From Ectobacillus antri (GTDB taxonomy: Bacteria > Bacillota > Bacilli > Bacillales > Bacillaceae_G): 64,000 bases of DNA. The position numbers and the translations under genes were made by a program. Below, piece by piece: positions 1 through 7,734 of the stretch (position 1 is its first letter; the number at the start of each line of letters is the position of its first letter). The notes below the pieces were generated by a model. That model was not told the origin of the DNA. It searched no databases and saw only the letters and a list, made by a program, of their open reading frames with translations. The DNA is taken from positions 1 through 64,000 of the forward strand of contig NZ_RIAV01000008.1 in assembly GCF_003852715.1 (NCBI RefSeq), in the 5' to 3' direction.

Positions 1-76
1 AGAGCGTTTAGAGAAGTGAGAGCGTTTAGAGAAGTGAGAGCGTTTAGAGAAGTGAGAGCGTTTAGAGAAGCATGAA
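1..76 (-). repeat. perfect 18-bp tandem repeat inside the CotG-like gene
   Basis: The unit agagcgtttagagaagtg repeats back to back about four times (the last copy partial) and continues off the window edge. On the minus strand each unit is the codon string for His-Phe-Ser-Lys-Arg-Ser. The copies are identical at DNA level, which implies recent expansion by slippage or recombination and predicts copy-number variation between strains. Confidence 0.9.
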
Positions 77-183
77 CATTTATGATGACGACGCTTTGGT
101 CCTTGTTTCATAAAATCCTCCATGCCAGCTGAGCGCAAGTTTTTAGCTGCTTTATCAATCTGTTCGCGGTCATAGCGTTTCAT
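1..183 (-). CDS. CotG-like spore coat protein, C-terminus cut by window edge
   Basis: Only the first 61 codons lie in the window. The start ATG (181-183) follows a GGAGGG ribosome site. The N-terminus (MKRYDREQIDKAAKNLRSAG, then MEDFMKQ) matches the head of the next minus-strand gene, so the two are paralogues. From about residue 41 the protein becomes a tandem array of the hexapeptide HFSKRS, encoded by perfect 18-bp DNA repeats running to the window edge. Such Ser/Lys/Arg arrays are typical of CotG-like coat proteins, which in B. subtilis are phosphorylated by CotH and help assemble the outer coat. Family call from composition and from cotH lying next door; true length unknown. Confidence 0.8.
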   Translation of the reverse strand, partial: MKRYDREQIDKAAKNLRSAGMEDFMKQGPKRRHHKCSCFSKRSHFSKRSHFSKRSHFSKRS

Positions 184-274
184 AAGAAAAACCCTCCAAA
201 TAATTATATTGTAAATGAATAAGGTGTAACATAAGTTTTTTCCTAAAGCCTATGCTAAAAAAGAGCTTATACCA

Positions 275-302
275 TAATGTATGATATAGAGAGACAGGTT
301 GT
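275..302 (-). promoter_or_regulatory. candidate sigma-K promoter of the first CotG-like gene
   Basis: On the minus strand an AC dinucleotide (301-302) sits 17 nt before CATACATTA (275-283), fitting the sigma-K pattern AC-N16/17-CATANNNTA. The predicted 5' leader is about 80 nt. The pattern is short, so its position in front of a coat gene is the main support. Confidence 0.4.
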
Positions 303-336
303 TTATTGTTTTGTGAAAATGTATGTTTGTCTATAT

Positions 337-367
337 AAAAACAGGCCGCAAGTGCGGCCTGTTTTTT
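337..367 (-). terminator. rho-independent terminator of the second CotG-like gene
   Basis: Perfect stem aggccgca/tgcggcct with a 2-nt loop, flanked by A and T runs, directly after the stop codon of the minus-strand gene. Confidence 0.8.
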
Positions 368-773
368 AACGGTAACCTTTTTTACTTCTTTTTCCGCCAG
401 TAAACTTAGAGCGCTTACCTTTTGATTTCTTAGAGAAATAATCATGTTTCCCTTTTTTTCCGCCGGAAAATTTAGAACGTCTACCTTTTGATTTCTTAGA
501 AAAGTAGTCGTATTTTCCGTGACCTTTATAGCCACAGGAATGCTTGTAGTAAGAACGTTTTGTACAGTAGTATTTCTTTGTCCAGTAGTATTTCTTCGTC
601 CAACGTGTACATTTTGTTACATACGTACACTTTTTCACGTGTTTGCACTTTGTCTTAGGACATTTATGAGAGCATTTGCTTCTTTTGTCGTAAGAGCGTG
701 GCTCCTGGTGCATAAAGTGTTCCATACCAGCAGACTTTACTTCTTCAACAGCTTTACGAATATCACGTTTCAA
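366..773 (-). CDS. CotG-like spore coat protein (complete, 135 aa)
   Basis: Start is TTG at 771-773 behind AAGGAGGG; the longer open frame upstream has no ribosome site and overlaps the cotH leader. The head (LKRDIRKAVEEVKSAGMEHF) is shared with the neighbouring paralogue. The middle is rich in Cys, Lys, Tyr and Trp (CSHKCPKTKCKHVKKC, several KYYCTK-type blocks). The tail carries two roughly 22-residue repeats of the form DYFSKKSKGxRSKF-GG. Very basic, no membrane segment. Likely an outer-coat scaffold and a substrate of the CotH kinase encoded divergently next to it, as for B. subtilis cotG-cotH; this is inferred from composition and context. Confidence 0.8.
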   Translation of the reverse strand: MKRDIRKAVEEVKSAGMEHFMHQEPRSYDKRSKCSHKCPKTKCKHVKKCTYVTKCTRWTKKYYWTKKYYCTKRSYYKHSCGYKGHGKYDYFSKKSKGRRSKFSGGKKGKHDYFSKKSKGKRSKFTGGKRSKKGYR

Positions 774-823
774 TCTAATTCCCTCCTTATTAATCAGAGA
801 AGCTCGTCTTCTCTTTTCTCTAT

Positions 824-832
824 TACAATATG
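824..832 (-). promoter_or_regulatory. candidate sigma-K -10 box of the second CotG-like gene
   Basis: CATATTGTA on the minus strand matches CATANNNTA, about 50 nt before the TTG start. No clear AC -35 at the right spacing, so this is weaker than the site at 275-302. Confidence 0.3.
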
Positions 833-915
833 AAATATAAAAGATTATGAAATAGACAAGCGTTGATTTTTTAGAAAATGGGTAAATACCTAAGGTGTCA
901 AATAGAAAGGAAAAG

Positions 916-924
916 CATACATTA
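916..924 (+). promoter_or_regulatory. candidate sigma-K -10 box of cotH
   Basis: CATACATTA, identical to the -10 box proposed for the first CotG-like gene, lies 40 nt before the cotH ATG. No convincing -35 was seen. The shared box is consistent with the two coat genes and cotH being made together in the mother cell. Confidence 0.35.
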
Positions 925-963
925 AGTGTAGAAAGAAAAGTGTATAAAGAAAGGAAGACAAAC

Positions 964-2037
964 ATGTTCCCTTCCTATGACCTATTCATTCATCCTATGT
1001 ATCTTGTAGAACTTCGTAAAGATGTGTGGAGTGATGAACCGGTTCCGGCTAAATTAACGTATCAGAAGCGCAAATACGATATTGATGTGGTATATCGCGG
1101 TTCTCACATTCGAAAATTTGAAAAGAAGTCGTATCATGTGATGTTTCATAAGCCAAAGTTTTTTCAAGGCGCTCATGAAATACATTTAAATTCCGAGTTT
1201 AAAGACCCATCTTTAATGAGGAATAAGCTATCTCTTGACTTTTTTCATGATTTAGGTGTGCTTTCTCCAAATTCTAAGCATGTACTTGTTACAATTAATG
1301 GTAGATTTCAGGGGGTTTATTTGCAACTAGAATCTGTTGATCAAGACTTTTTACGAAATCGTAATCTTCCAAATGGTTCTATTTCGTATGCGGTAGACGA
1401 TGATGCTAACTTTTCCCTTATTAGTGAATTAGATGAAGATATAAAAACGACATTATCAGCAGGATATGAATTGAAGTATGGCGATGAATATAGCGAGGAA
1501 CACTTGTGTGATCTTGTTTACAATATTAATACGATTTCACGTGCTGAATATGAAAAAGAGATTGTGAAATATATAGATGTTGAGAAGTATTTGAGGTGGC
1601 TTACAGCTATTGTATGTACATCAAACTTTGATGGATTCGTTCATAATTATGCATTATATCGTAATGATGAAACTGGACTATATGAGATCATTCCCTGGGA
1701 CTACGATGCGACTTGGGGCCGGGATGTGCATGGAAGATTGTTAGAGCACGATTATATTCGTATCCAAGGTTATAATACATTGAGCGCGAGACTGTTAGAT
1801 GTACCGTCATTCCGTAAACGTTATGGGGAAATAATGAAAGAAACGCTAGCACATCAGTTTACGGTTTCTTATATGAAACCTAAGATTGAAGCACTTCACG
1901 CTTTGCTACGACCACATGTGCTACGTGATCCATACGTATCAGATATTGCTGTATTTGATGGAGAGCCACAAGTTATGTATGAGTTTATTGAAAAAAGAAG
2001 TAGCTTCTTACAACAGCATTTAAAAGAAATTCTCTAA
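964..2037 (+). CDS. cotH: spore coat protein kinase CotH
   Basis: 357-aa CotH-family protein. In B. subtilis CotH is an atypical protein kinase of the inner/outer coat that phosphorylates CotG and CotB. Family marks visible: the basic head (KKSYHVMF, then [10 protein letters not shown]), the central [14 protein letters not shown] block and the acidic metal/ATP site [11 protein letters not shown]. The ATG at 964 ([11 protein letters not shown]) has GGAAG 7 nt upstream and begins where the family begins; an in-frame start at 895 would add 23 unrelated residues over the proposed promoter. It diverges from two CotG-like genes, the expected substrates. No signal peptide or membrane segment. Confidence 0.93.
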   Translation: MFPSYDLFIHPMYLVELRKDVWSDEPVPAKLTYQKRKYDIDVVYRGSHIRKFEKKSYHVMFHKPKFFQGAHEIHLNSEFKDPSLMRNKLSLDFFHDLGVLSPNSKHVLVTINGRFQGVYLQLESVDQDFLRNRNLPNGSISYAVDDDANFSLISELDEDIKTTLSAGYELKYGDEYSEEHLCDLVYNINTISRAEYEKEIVKYIDVEKYLRWLTAIVCTSNFDGFVHNYALYRNDETGLYEIIPWDYDATWGRDVHGRLLEHDYIRIQGYNTLSARLLDVPSFRKRYGEIMKETLAHQFTVSYMKPKIEALHALLRPHVLRDPYVSDIAVFDGEPQVMYEFIEKRSSFLQQHLKEIL

Positions 2038-2044
2038 TATAAAT

Positions 2045-2215
2045 ACAAATAAAGAAGCTAACGTTTTTTGCTGGCAAAGAAGACGGAGCTATGTGCAATT
2101 GTTGTCAACATTTACGATGAATGCGTGCTCAGGAAACACAATAGCATGTAACGAGAGGTTCTTTTTTGTTGGTGTTATGTTAGAAGCATTACTTGCAAAT
2201 AAGTAAGTATATAGC
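2045..2215 (+). repeat. degenerate member of the dispersed intergenic repeat family
   Basis: The stretch ctatgtgcaattgttgtcaa (2089-2108) matches the conserved core seen near 12635, 13617, 13762 and 29378, and the gctggcaaagaaga and gttctttttt flanks lie in comparable positions. It is the most diverged copy. No ORF here. Probably a bcr-type cereus-group repeat, but the exact family was not checked. Confidence 0.4.
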
Positions 2216-2224
2216 ATTATATAT

Positions 2225-2266
2225 AAAAGAGCCGCTCCTGTTTATTTTTAAGGAAGGCTCTTTCTT
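2225..2266 (+). terminator. possible terminator
   Basis: Inverted arms aaagagcc (2226-2233) and ggctcttt (2256-2263) enclose a 22-nt loop, followed by a short T-rich stretch. Would end cotH read-through. Confidence 0.45.
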
Positions 2267-2285
2267 AGTTGAATGGCTTTATTAA

Positions 2286-2406
2286 AGTTCCCGTTACGGA
2301 GTTTGCTTTTCACAGGCGATCAGGGAGCCTCCTCAGAACTACCGCACTGCGGGGTTTCTCTTTGACTTACTTTTCCCGCAGGAGCCGTATCACCTTGACT
2401 TCAATA
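2286..2406 (-). repeat. GC-rich mosaic intergenic repeat, inverted copy
   Basis: Read on the minus strand it aligns along its length with 53878-54024: both carry ctcctgcgg (here ctcctgcggg), a block ending in accccgcag, gaggaggc/tccctga and ...ccgttac arms. This copy is eroded where the other reads gcggaaagcgagc. The overlapping open frame 2269-2556 is repeat sequence, not a gene. Confidence 0.65.
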
Positions 2407-2566
2407 CACAAGTGCCTATTATCAACCTTGGACTTTAACACAGTATATAAAAAAGGGCTTCTTACTAGGATTTCAACAAAATATTATAATATCCAACCCT
2501 TGGCAAGTCCTGAATTTCATGGAATAATGGAAGATGTGAAAATCAGAAGAAAATGAGGGGCTGCAC

Positions 2567-3166
2567 ATGATTGGAGATGTAATTAATCAACTATTAGAGT
2601 TTTTTATGAGTCTTGGCTATTTTGGTATCGCTCTCGGTTTAATGATTGAAATCATTCCGAGTGAAATTGTACTTTCATATGCAGGCTATATGGTGTCACA
2701 AGGTAAAATTAATTTTATAGAAGCAGTCATTGCTGGCACAATAGGAGGAACGCTTGCACAAATCTTTTTATATTGGCTTGGCTATTACGGCGGTCGTCCT
2801 TTTGTAGAGAAATATGGTAAATATGTACTTATCAATAAGCATCATTTAGATATTGCAGAGAGTTGGTTTAATAAATATGGTGTAGGTGTTATTTTCTCCG
2901 CCCGTTTTATTCCGGTTGTAAGACACGCAATTTCTATTCCGGCAGGGCTTGCTAAAATGTCATTGTGGAAATTTACGTTGTACACAGTTCTTGCTGTAAT
3001 CCCATGGTCTATTTTCTTTATTTATCTCGGCGAAAAATTAGGTGCGAACTGGCGCCACATTAAAGAATATGCTGCACCATATACACCCTATTTCATAGCG
3101 GGCGCACTCGTATTTGTAGCTATCTATATTGCATATAAAATGAAGAAAAAAAGAACATCTCATTAA
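2567..3166 (+). CDS. DedA-family membrane protein
   Basis: 199 aa, start ATG after GAGGGG. DedA (SNARE-associated/VTT) proteins are inner-membrane transporters; some members flip undecaprenyl phosphate or phosphatidylethanolamine across the membrane. Visible marks: the N-terminal re-entrant segment with a conserved acidic residue (LGLMIEIIPSE), the G-rich block GTIGGTLAQIFLYWLGYYGG, the signature FSARFIPVVRHAISIPAG at about 113-130, and a final helix near 170-190 with a lysine-rich tail. Substrate of this paralogue cannot be told. Single gene, followed by a hairpin. Confidence 0.9.
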   Translation: MIGDVINQLLEFFMSLGYFGIALGLMIEIIPSEIVLSYAGYMVSQGKINFIEAVIAGTIGGTLAQIFLYWLGYYGGRPFVEKYGKYVLINKHHLDIAESWFNKYGVGVIFSARFIPVVRHAISIPAGLAKMSLWKFTLYTVLAVIPWSIFFIYLGEKLGANWRHIKEYAAPYTPYFIAGALVFVAIYIAYKMKKKRTSH

Positions 3167-3190
3167 GCTGCCTATTCGGTAGCTTTTTGT
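3166..3190 (+). terminator. terminator after the DedA gene
   Basis: agctgcc-tattc-ggtagct stem (one mismatch) followed by tttttgtt, starting at the stop codon. Confidence 0.55.
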
Positions 3191-3246
3191 TCTAAATAGG
3201 GGAGGTTGTCCGTAAATTGTATTAAAAAAGGACAGTGGAGGCGTAC

Positions 3247-4632
3247 ATGAAATCACAGTTTATAAGAGGAACGTTATTTTTAACATTGTCCACAATCATT
3301 TCAAAATTGTTGGGCTTTGCGTATGTTATTCCATTTACGGCAATGGTTGGAGCTAGTGGGTATGCGCTCTACCAATACGCTTACCGACCGTATACACTTA
3401 TGTTAAGTGTAGCGACCATGGGACTACCTCTTGCGGTTTCTAAAATGGTTTCAAAGTATAATCAAATGGGGGACTATTATACAGTCAAAAGAATATTACG
3501 AAGTGGCATCGTATTCATGCTTATTATGGGGACGGCATCATTCTTATTTCTTTATGCGTTTGCTCCAATCCTTGCCTCTTTAATCGTTACAGAAGATAGT
3601 GGTACAGGAAACAGTATGCAGGTGGTAACGTATAACATTCGTATTGTAAGTTTTGCTTTGTTGCTTGTACCTGTTATGAGCTTATTACGTGGATTTTTCC
3701 AAGGCTTTCAATCCATGGGACCATCTGCAATTAGTGTAGTAATTGAACAATTATTTCGTGTACTGACGATTTTAATTGGTACATTTACTGTTTTATTCTT
3801 TTATCAAGAAGCAACGGGGCTCGCTGTTGGGGTAGCTACTTTTGGTGCTTTTGTTGGAGCATGCGGTGGAATAGGGGTATTACTATTCTTTTATATGAAG
3901 CGCCGCCCTTATCTGCAAGCCAAAAAAACGACACATACGGTGCACCTTTCATTTTTTAAATTATATAAAGAATTGTTTACATCTTCTATTCCATTTGTAG
4001 TAGTAGGCTTAGCCATTCCGATTTATCAAACCATTGATACCTATACAATGAATCATCTTCTTGTAAAGATTGGCTATCTATATAAAGATGCTGAAAAAGT
4101 GAATGCAGTTATTGGCCTTGCACAAATGGTTGTTCTTATTCCAGTTTCACTTGCGACTGCTTTTAGCATGTCACTTGTGCCAGAGATGACAAAAGCATTT
4201 ACAGCAGAAAATAGAGACTTGTTATATAAACATTTTATTCGCACAAATATGATGGTGGTAGCAGTCACTGTTCCTGCAGCGCTGGGGATGATATGGTTGG
4301 CTGAACCTGTATATACACTATTATTTAGTACAAAAAATGACCCTATGCTGGGCGGACAGATTCTTCGCTATTATGCGTCGGCCTGCATTTTATTTTCACT
4401 TTTTTCTGTTACTGCTGCAATGCTGCAGGGAATTAACCAACAGCGCAAAACCATTATTGGTTTAGGAATTGGTATTGTTATTAAGATATTTTTAAATTGG
4501 TATCTTGTACCCCATTTTGACTATGTGGGTTCTATTATCGCGACATATGCCGGTTATAGTTTTTCAGTTCTTTTTAATGTATGGTTATTATATTGTAACA
4601 TCGGAAAAAGTAATATAAACCCAATGAGATAG
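3247..4632 (+). CDS. MurJ/SpoVB-type polyisoprenoid flippase (MOP superfamily)
   Basis: 461 aa with about 12-13 hydrophobic helices and the N-terminal pattern RGTLFLTLSTIISKLLGFAY, LPLAVSKMV and GFFQGFQSMGPSA typical of the Bacillus YtgP/SpoVB branch of the MOP flippases, which move lipid-linked cell-wall or spore-cortex precursors across the membrane. ATG 3247 sits 6 nt after GGAGG; the GTG at 3235 overlaps that site and is rejected. It is shorter than the usual 500-540 aa, the difference lying at the C-terminus, so the last helix or two may be missing naturally. A role in sporulation or vegetative wall synthesis cannot be separated from sequence. Confidence 0.85.
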   Translation: MKSQFIRGTLFLTLSTIISKLLGFAYVIPFTAMVGASGYALYQYAYRPYTLMLSVATMGLPLAVSKMVSKYNQMGDYYTVKRILRSGIVFMLIMGTASFLFLYAFAPILASLIVTEDSGTGNSMQVVTYNIRIVSFALLLVPVMSLLRGFFQGFQSMGPSAISVVIEQLFRVLTILIGTFTVLFFYQEATGLAVGVATFGAFVGACGGIGVLLFFYMKRRPYLQAKKTTHTVHLSFFKLYKELFTSSIPFVVVGLAIPIYQTIDTYTMNHLLVKIGYLYKDAEKVNAVIGLAQMVVLIPVSLATAFSMSLVPEMTKAFTAENRDLLYKHFIRTNMMVVAVTVPAALGMIWLAEPVYTLLFSTKNDPMLGGQILRYYASACILFSLFSVTAAMLQGINQQRKTIIGLGIGIVIKIFLNWYLVPHFDYVGSIIATYAGYSFSVLFNVWLLYCNIGKSNINPMR

Positions 4633-4656
4633 CAGAGTGGCATGCTCTGTTTTTTC
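4632..4656 (+). terminator. terminator after the flippase gene
   Basis: cagag-tggcatg-ctctg stem followed by tttttt. Confidence 0.65.
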
Positions 4657-4759
4657 ATGTTTTAGCAATGGTATATCATATATTTTTTCTATTGAAATTT
4701 TACTCATAGTTGCATATGCTTGAGAAGGTAAAGATATGTGAGTGAATCGGGGTGAAAGT

Positions 4760-5698
4760 ATGTTAAATATTTATTTAACCGATGAAAACGGAAAGTTACA
4801 AGAAATTGAAGAGATTCAAAAAGGCTGCTGGATCAATGCATTGCACCCAACAGAAGAAGAAATTCAATTTTTGGTAGAATCCTTGCAGGTTGATTTGGAT
4901 TTCATTAAAGATCCACTTGATGATGAAGAACGTTCTCGTATTGAAAAGGAAGATGATAATACACTAATTATCGTAGATATTCCGACTGTTCGGCATGATG
5001 AAGAAGGGAACTCTATTTATGATACGATTCCAATTGGTATGATTGTTATGCCAGATTGTTTTGTGACCATTTGTCTTGAAGAAAATCCTGTGTTTGAGCG
5101 TTTTATCCATCAAAAAATAAAAGGGTTTTATACCTTTAAGAAAACGAGGTTTGTCCTGCAGCTTTTATATATCATTTCTACATATTACTTGCGCTACTTA
5201 AAACAGATTAATCGAAAAACAGATGATTTAGAGCATGTACTCAATAAGTCGATGAAAAATAAAGAGATTTTTACTTTACTTGCATTAGAAAAAAGCTTAG
5301 TCTACTTCACAACATCTCTTAAGGCAAATAAAATTGTTATTCAAAAGCTTATGCGCAGTGAATATTTGAAAATGTATGAGGATGACCAAGACTTGCTTGA
5401 GGACGTCATGATTGAAAATAAGCAGGCAATTGAGATGGCTGAGATATACAGCGTAATTTTAAATGGTATGATGAATACATTTGGCTCTGTAATCAGTAAC
5501 AATCTCAACAGTGTTATGAAATTATTGACTTCTATTACCATTATTCTGTCATTACCAACAATGGTAGCAAGCTTTTTTGGAATGAATGTACATATTCCAT
5601 TTGAAGGATATAAGCATGCGTTTGGAATTATTATGATCATTGCTGCTATCCTTTCTTGCACAACAGCTTTTATCTTTTGGAAAAAAAGATATTTTTAA
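4760..5698 (+). CDS. CorA-family magnesium/divalent cation channel
   Basis: 312 aa. CorA proteins form pentameric Mg2+ (or Co2+/Ni2+/Zn2+) channels. The cytoplasmic alpha/beta domain (1-240) contains the acidic stretch IKDPLDDEERSRIEKEDD; two C-terminal helices follow, the first ending in the selectivity-filter motif GMN (SFFGMNVHIPF, near 280), the second ending at KKRYF. Length is that of the family. ATG 4760 has GGGGTG upstream; the in-frame ATG at 4742 has no ribosome site. Confidence 0.93.
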   Translation: MLNIYLTDENGKLQEIEEIQKGCWINALHPTEEEIQFLVESLQVDLDFIKDPLDDEERSRIEKEDDNTLIIVDIPTVRHDEEGNSIYDTIPIGMIVMPDCFVTICLEENPVFERFIHQKIKGFYTFKKTRFVLQLLYIISTYYLRYLKQINRKTDDLEHVLNKSMKNKEIFTLLALEKSLVYFTTSLKANKIVIQKLMRSEYLKMYEDDQDLLEDVMIENKQAIEMAEIYSVILNGMMNTFGSVISNNLNSVMKLLTSITIILSLPTMVASFFGMNVHIPFEGYKHAFGIIMIIAAILSCTTAFIFWKKRYF

Positions 5699-5724
5699 AA
5701 ACCGCGTATTACGGCGGTTTTTTC
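5697..5724 (+). terminator. terminator after corA-like gene
   Basis: aaaaccgc-gtattac-ggcggtttttt hairpin with a T run. Confidence 0.75.
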
Positions 5725-5815
5725 ATATGTGCATAAGACTATTTATTCTAAAAAGTGCCTTATATGTAAAAGCGATATATTACTAGTATGCACTTTTGTA
5801 AATAGGGGGGTAAGG

Positions 5816-6559
5816 ATGCTTAGCGAAAACGCTGTATATAAACTGACGAGAAAAGATATGTTCATCGCTGGAATGAAGGCATGTATACCTACTATATTTG
5901 GGTATTTAAGTATAGGATTTGCTGCCGGAGTTATTGAAAAAGCGTCGGGTTTTAGTTTACTTGAAATAATTCTTCTCTCTATTTTAGTGTATGCGGGATC
6001 AGCGCAATTCATTGCTGCCGGAATGTTTGCCGTTGGAGCACCAGCAATTGCAATTATTATTACTGTGTTTTTTGTTAATATTCGACATCTTTTAATGAGC
6101 GCAGCGCTGGCACCTTACTTTCGCCACGTATCTTGGTTACATAATACGGCGACAGGTTTATTGCTAACAGATGAAACCTTTGGTGTAGCTACAACATATT
6201 TGGAAAAGCAAAAGCAAGGTGACTATTATTGGATATTGGGATTAAATATTGTAGCCTATCTTAATTGGATTATAGCCAATATATTGGGAGCATTATTTGG
6301 AAGTTGGATTCATGATCCAGAAAAATTTGGTATGGATTTTGCTTTGACTGCCATGTTTATAGGACTTTTTGTATTGCAAATCACATCAAGAAAAATAAAA
6401 ACAGATTATGTTGTAGCGCTTGTAGCAATTGTTATTACGTGGTTCGTTGGACAATGGTCTGAAAATGTTGCGGTCATATTAGCGGTTATAGGAGCAGCAA
6501 CTGTGGGAGTGGGGATAGAACAATGGAAATCAGATGGGAAGTCATCATCATCATTTTAG
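5816..6559 (+). CDS. azlC: AzlC-type branched-chain amino-acid exporter, large subunit
   Basis: 247 aa with 7-8 hydrophobic segments. AzlC with AzlD exports branched-chain amino acids or analogues such as azaleucine. Family marks: GYLSIGFAAGVIEKASGFS, YAGSAQFIAAGMFAVGAP and the block NIRHLLMSAALAP. The ATG at 5816 lies after a strong GGGGGG(T)AAGG site; the reading frame open from 5729 is untranslated leader. Its last codons overlap azlD, which indicates translational coupling of the two subunits. Confidence 0.9.
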   Translation: MLSENAVYKLTRKDMFIAGMKACIPTIFGYLSIGFAAGVIEKASGFSLLEIILLSILVYAGSAQFIAAGMFAVGAPAIAIIITVFFVNIRHLLMSAALAPYFRHVSWLHNTATGLLLTDETFGVATTYLEKQKQGDYYWILGLNIVAYLNWIIANILGALFGSWIHDPEKFGMDFALTAMFIGLFVLQITSRKIKTDYVVALVAIVITWFVGQWSENVAVILAVIGAATVGVGIEQWKSDGKSSSSF

Positions 6560-6825
6560 GAGCGGCTATTGTTACTGCACTACCAAGAGTATTGCCTCTT
6601 GTTTTGCTGAGCAAGGTGTCTTTGTCGTCAAAGGTACAAAAATGGCTACGTTATATTCCTATTGCAGTTTTGAGTGCTTTATTAACGCAGACCCTTGTTT
6701 TACAGCAAGGAGAGAGCGCAGAGTGGATTGCTGCAGCTGTGTCCCTCGGAGTTGCATATTTGACAAGAAGCCTGCTTTGGACAGTAGTTACAGGGATAGT
6801 TGTCATCATGTGTTTGCGTTTATAA
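6523..6825 (+). CDS. azlD: AzlD-type small subunit of amino-acid exporter
   Basis: 100 aa, three to four hydrophobic helices, ATALPRVLPL near the N-terminus as usual for AzlD. Begins 37 nt inside the azlC reading frame, the normal arrangement. A second frame open over the same bases (6534-6866) lacks any family resemblance. Confidence 0.88.
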   Translation: MEIRWEVIIIILGAAIVTALPRVLPLVLLSKVSLSSKVQKWLRYIPIAVLSALLTQTLVLQQGESAEWIAAAVSLGVAYLTRSLLWTVVTGIVVIMCLRL

Positions 6826-6832
6826 ACAGACT

Positions 6833-6865
6833 AAAAGAGGCTGTCCCAAAAGGCAGCCTCTTTTA
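6833..6865 (+). terminator. terminator of azlCD
   Basis: aaagaggctg-tcccaaaag-gcagcctctttt hairpin ending in Ts. Confidence 0.8.
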
Positions 6866-6889
6866 AATCTCAATTAAAGTCTCATGGTT

Positions 6890-7105
6890 ATGTAAAGAGA
6901 ACATCGCCGTCTTGTGAAACTTTAATAGCAACACCAAAGCGGGATCCCGCATAAGCTGCTGCAGTGCGAGCACCAAGAGCTTCAAATTCATGGTTTACAA
7001 CAAGTGAGATTTATTATCTATTAAGCGCAAGGAACGTATGTGATTGATGAAAGCTCGGGCATTCATGGGGCGAATCGGTATGTATTCTAACCCTATATGC
7101 GTTTT
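6890..7105. pseudogene. gene debris, two short unrelated-looking fragments
   Basis: On the minus strand 6891-7010 encodes a C-terminal piece ending NHEFEALGARTAAAYAGSRF...GDVLFT-stop with no start. On the plus strand an out-of-frame piece ends QGTYVIDESSGIHGANRYVF-stop near 7088. Neither has a start, ribosome site or partner domain. I do not recognise the parent proteins; they look like ends left behind by deletions. Confidence 0.35.
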
Positions 7106-7159
7106 ATCGTCATTGCTATATTGTGTATAGTGTGACTAAAATGAGCTAGTATATGTATA

Positions 7160-7189
7160 GAAAAAGCATTGCCAATGCAATGCCTTTTC
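7160..7189 (-). terminator. terminator of the YjcZ-like gene
   Basis: Read on the minus strand: gcattgc-att-ggcaatgc followed by ttttt, 15 nt after the stop codon. Confidence 0.55.
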
Positions 7190-7204
7190 GATAGTGTTTC
7201 AATG

Positions 7205-7291
7205 TTAGCAGAAGCAAGCGGCTCCAACGATAATTAAAAGAATAAACAGAACAACAAGCAAAGCGAAACCATTGTTATATCCGTAGCCCAT
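7205..7291 (-). CDS. YjcZ/YhdX-type sporulation micro-protein (28 aa)
   Basis: Translates as MGYGYNNGFALL followed by a hydrophobic helix VVLFILLIIVGAAC and the end FC. Short Gly/Tyr/Asn head plus one helix is the YjcZ-family pattern found in Bacillus spores. The ATG follows GGGGGA. A CATATTGTA box (7322-7330, minus strand) lies about 35 nt before the start, fitting a sigma-K -10. Function unknown; probably a membrane or coat-associated spore peptide. Confidence 0.8.
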   Translation of the reverse strand: MGYGYNNGFALLVVLFILLIIVGAACFC

Positions 7292-7370
7292 GTGTCTTCC
7301 CCCTTTATGGCTTTTACACTATACAATATGTAGAAATCAGGATTTTGACAGATAGGCGAGTGCGGATTTT

Positions 7371-7675
7371 TTATAACTGGTAAATACGCGCTTCGTGTGG
7401 GCGAAGCAGATTGGTTTGTACATTATCGTAATTGCTTAATAGAACAGTACTGTTTTGAACGCGCATGGGTTTCGGTAATCAACTCCAACAAATTTTCCAT
7501 TGTTCCTGCTTTTTTCATAATATCTTCGTAATTTAAAATGTCGTATCCATTATCAAAATCAGGTGATTCATAAATAGGATTTAGCCATATAATATTTGCG
7601 CTAAGTTCTTTTTATATAATCTAGCTTTTGAATGACGCCGCGTAAATCTCCATAACAATCCCATTTGTATCTGAA
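7371..7675 (-). pseudogene. wrecked GH13 oligo-1,6-glucosidase/alpha-glucosidase
   Basis: Minus-strand fragments match three pieces of MalL-type enzymes in order: GDLRGVIQKLDYIK, then after a one-base shift ANIIWLNPIYESP and DNGYDILNYEDIMKKAGTME, then, after an internal deletion of most of the barrel, the extreme C-terminus NVQTNLLRPHEARIYQL-stop. The catalytic residues and about 450 codons are gone. A real enzyme would have hydrolysed isomaltose or maltose-type oligosaccharides. Confidence 0.75.
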
Positions 7676-7734
7676 AAGATTCGCTACCTGGTTTCAGGCT
7701 CCTCTCATCTTTCGGATGTAAACGACATCCGATA

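Noticed and set aside
1-76. Regular short repeat that could suggest a CRISPR array
   Set aside because: Units of 18 bp abut without spacers and lie in frame in a coat-protein gene.
2269-2556. 95-aa open frame on the plus strand
   Set aside because: It lies within the GC-rich intergenic repeat, has no ribosome site and no domain.
6534-6866. 110-aa plus-strand frame overlapping azlD
   Set aside because: azlD in the other frame matches its family and couples with azlC; this frame runs into the terminator.
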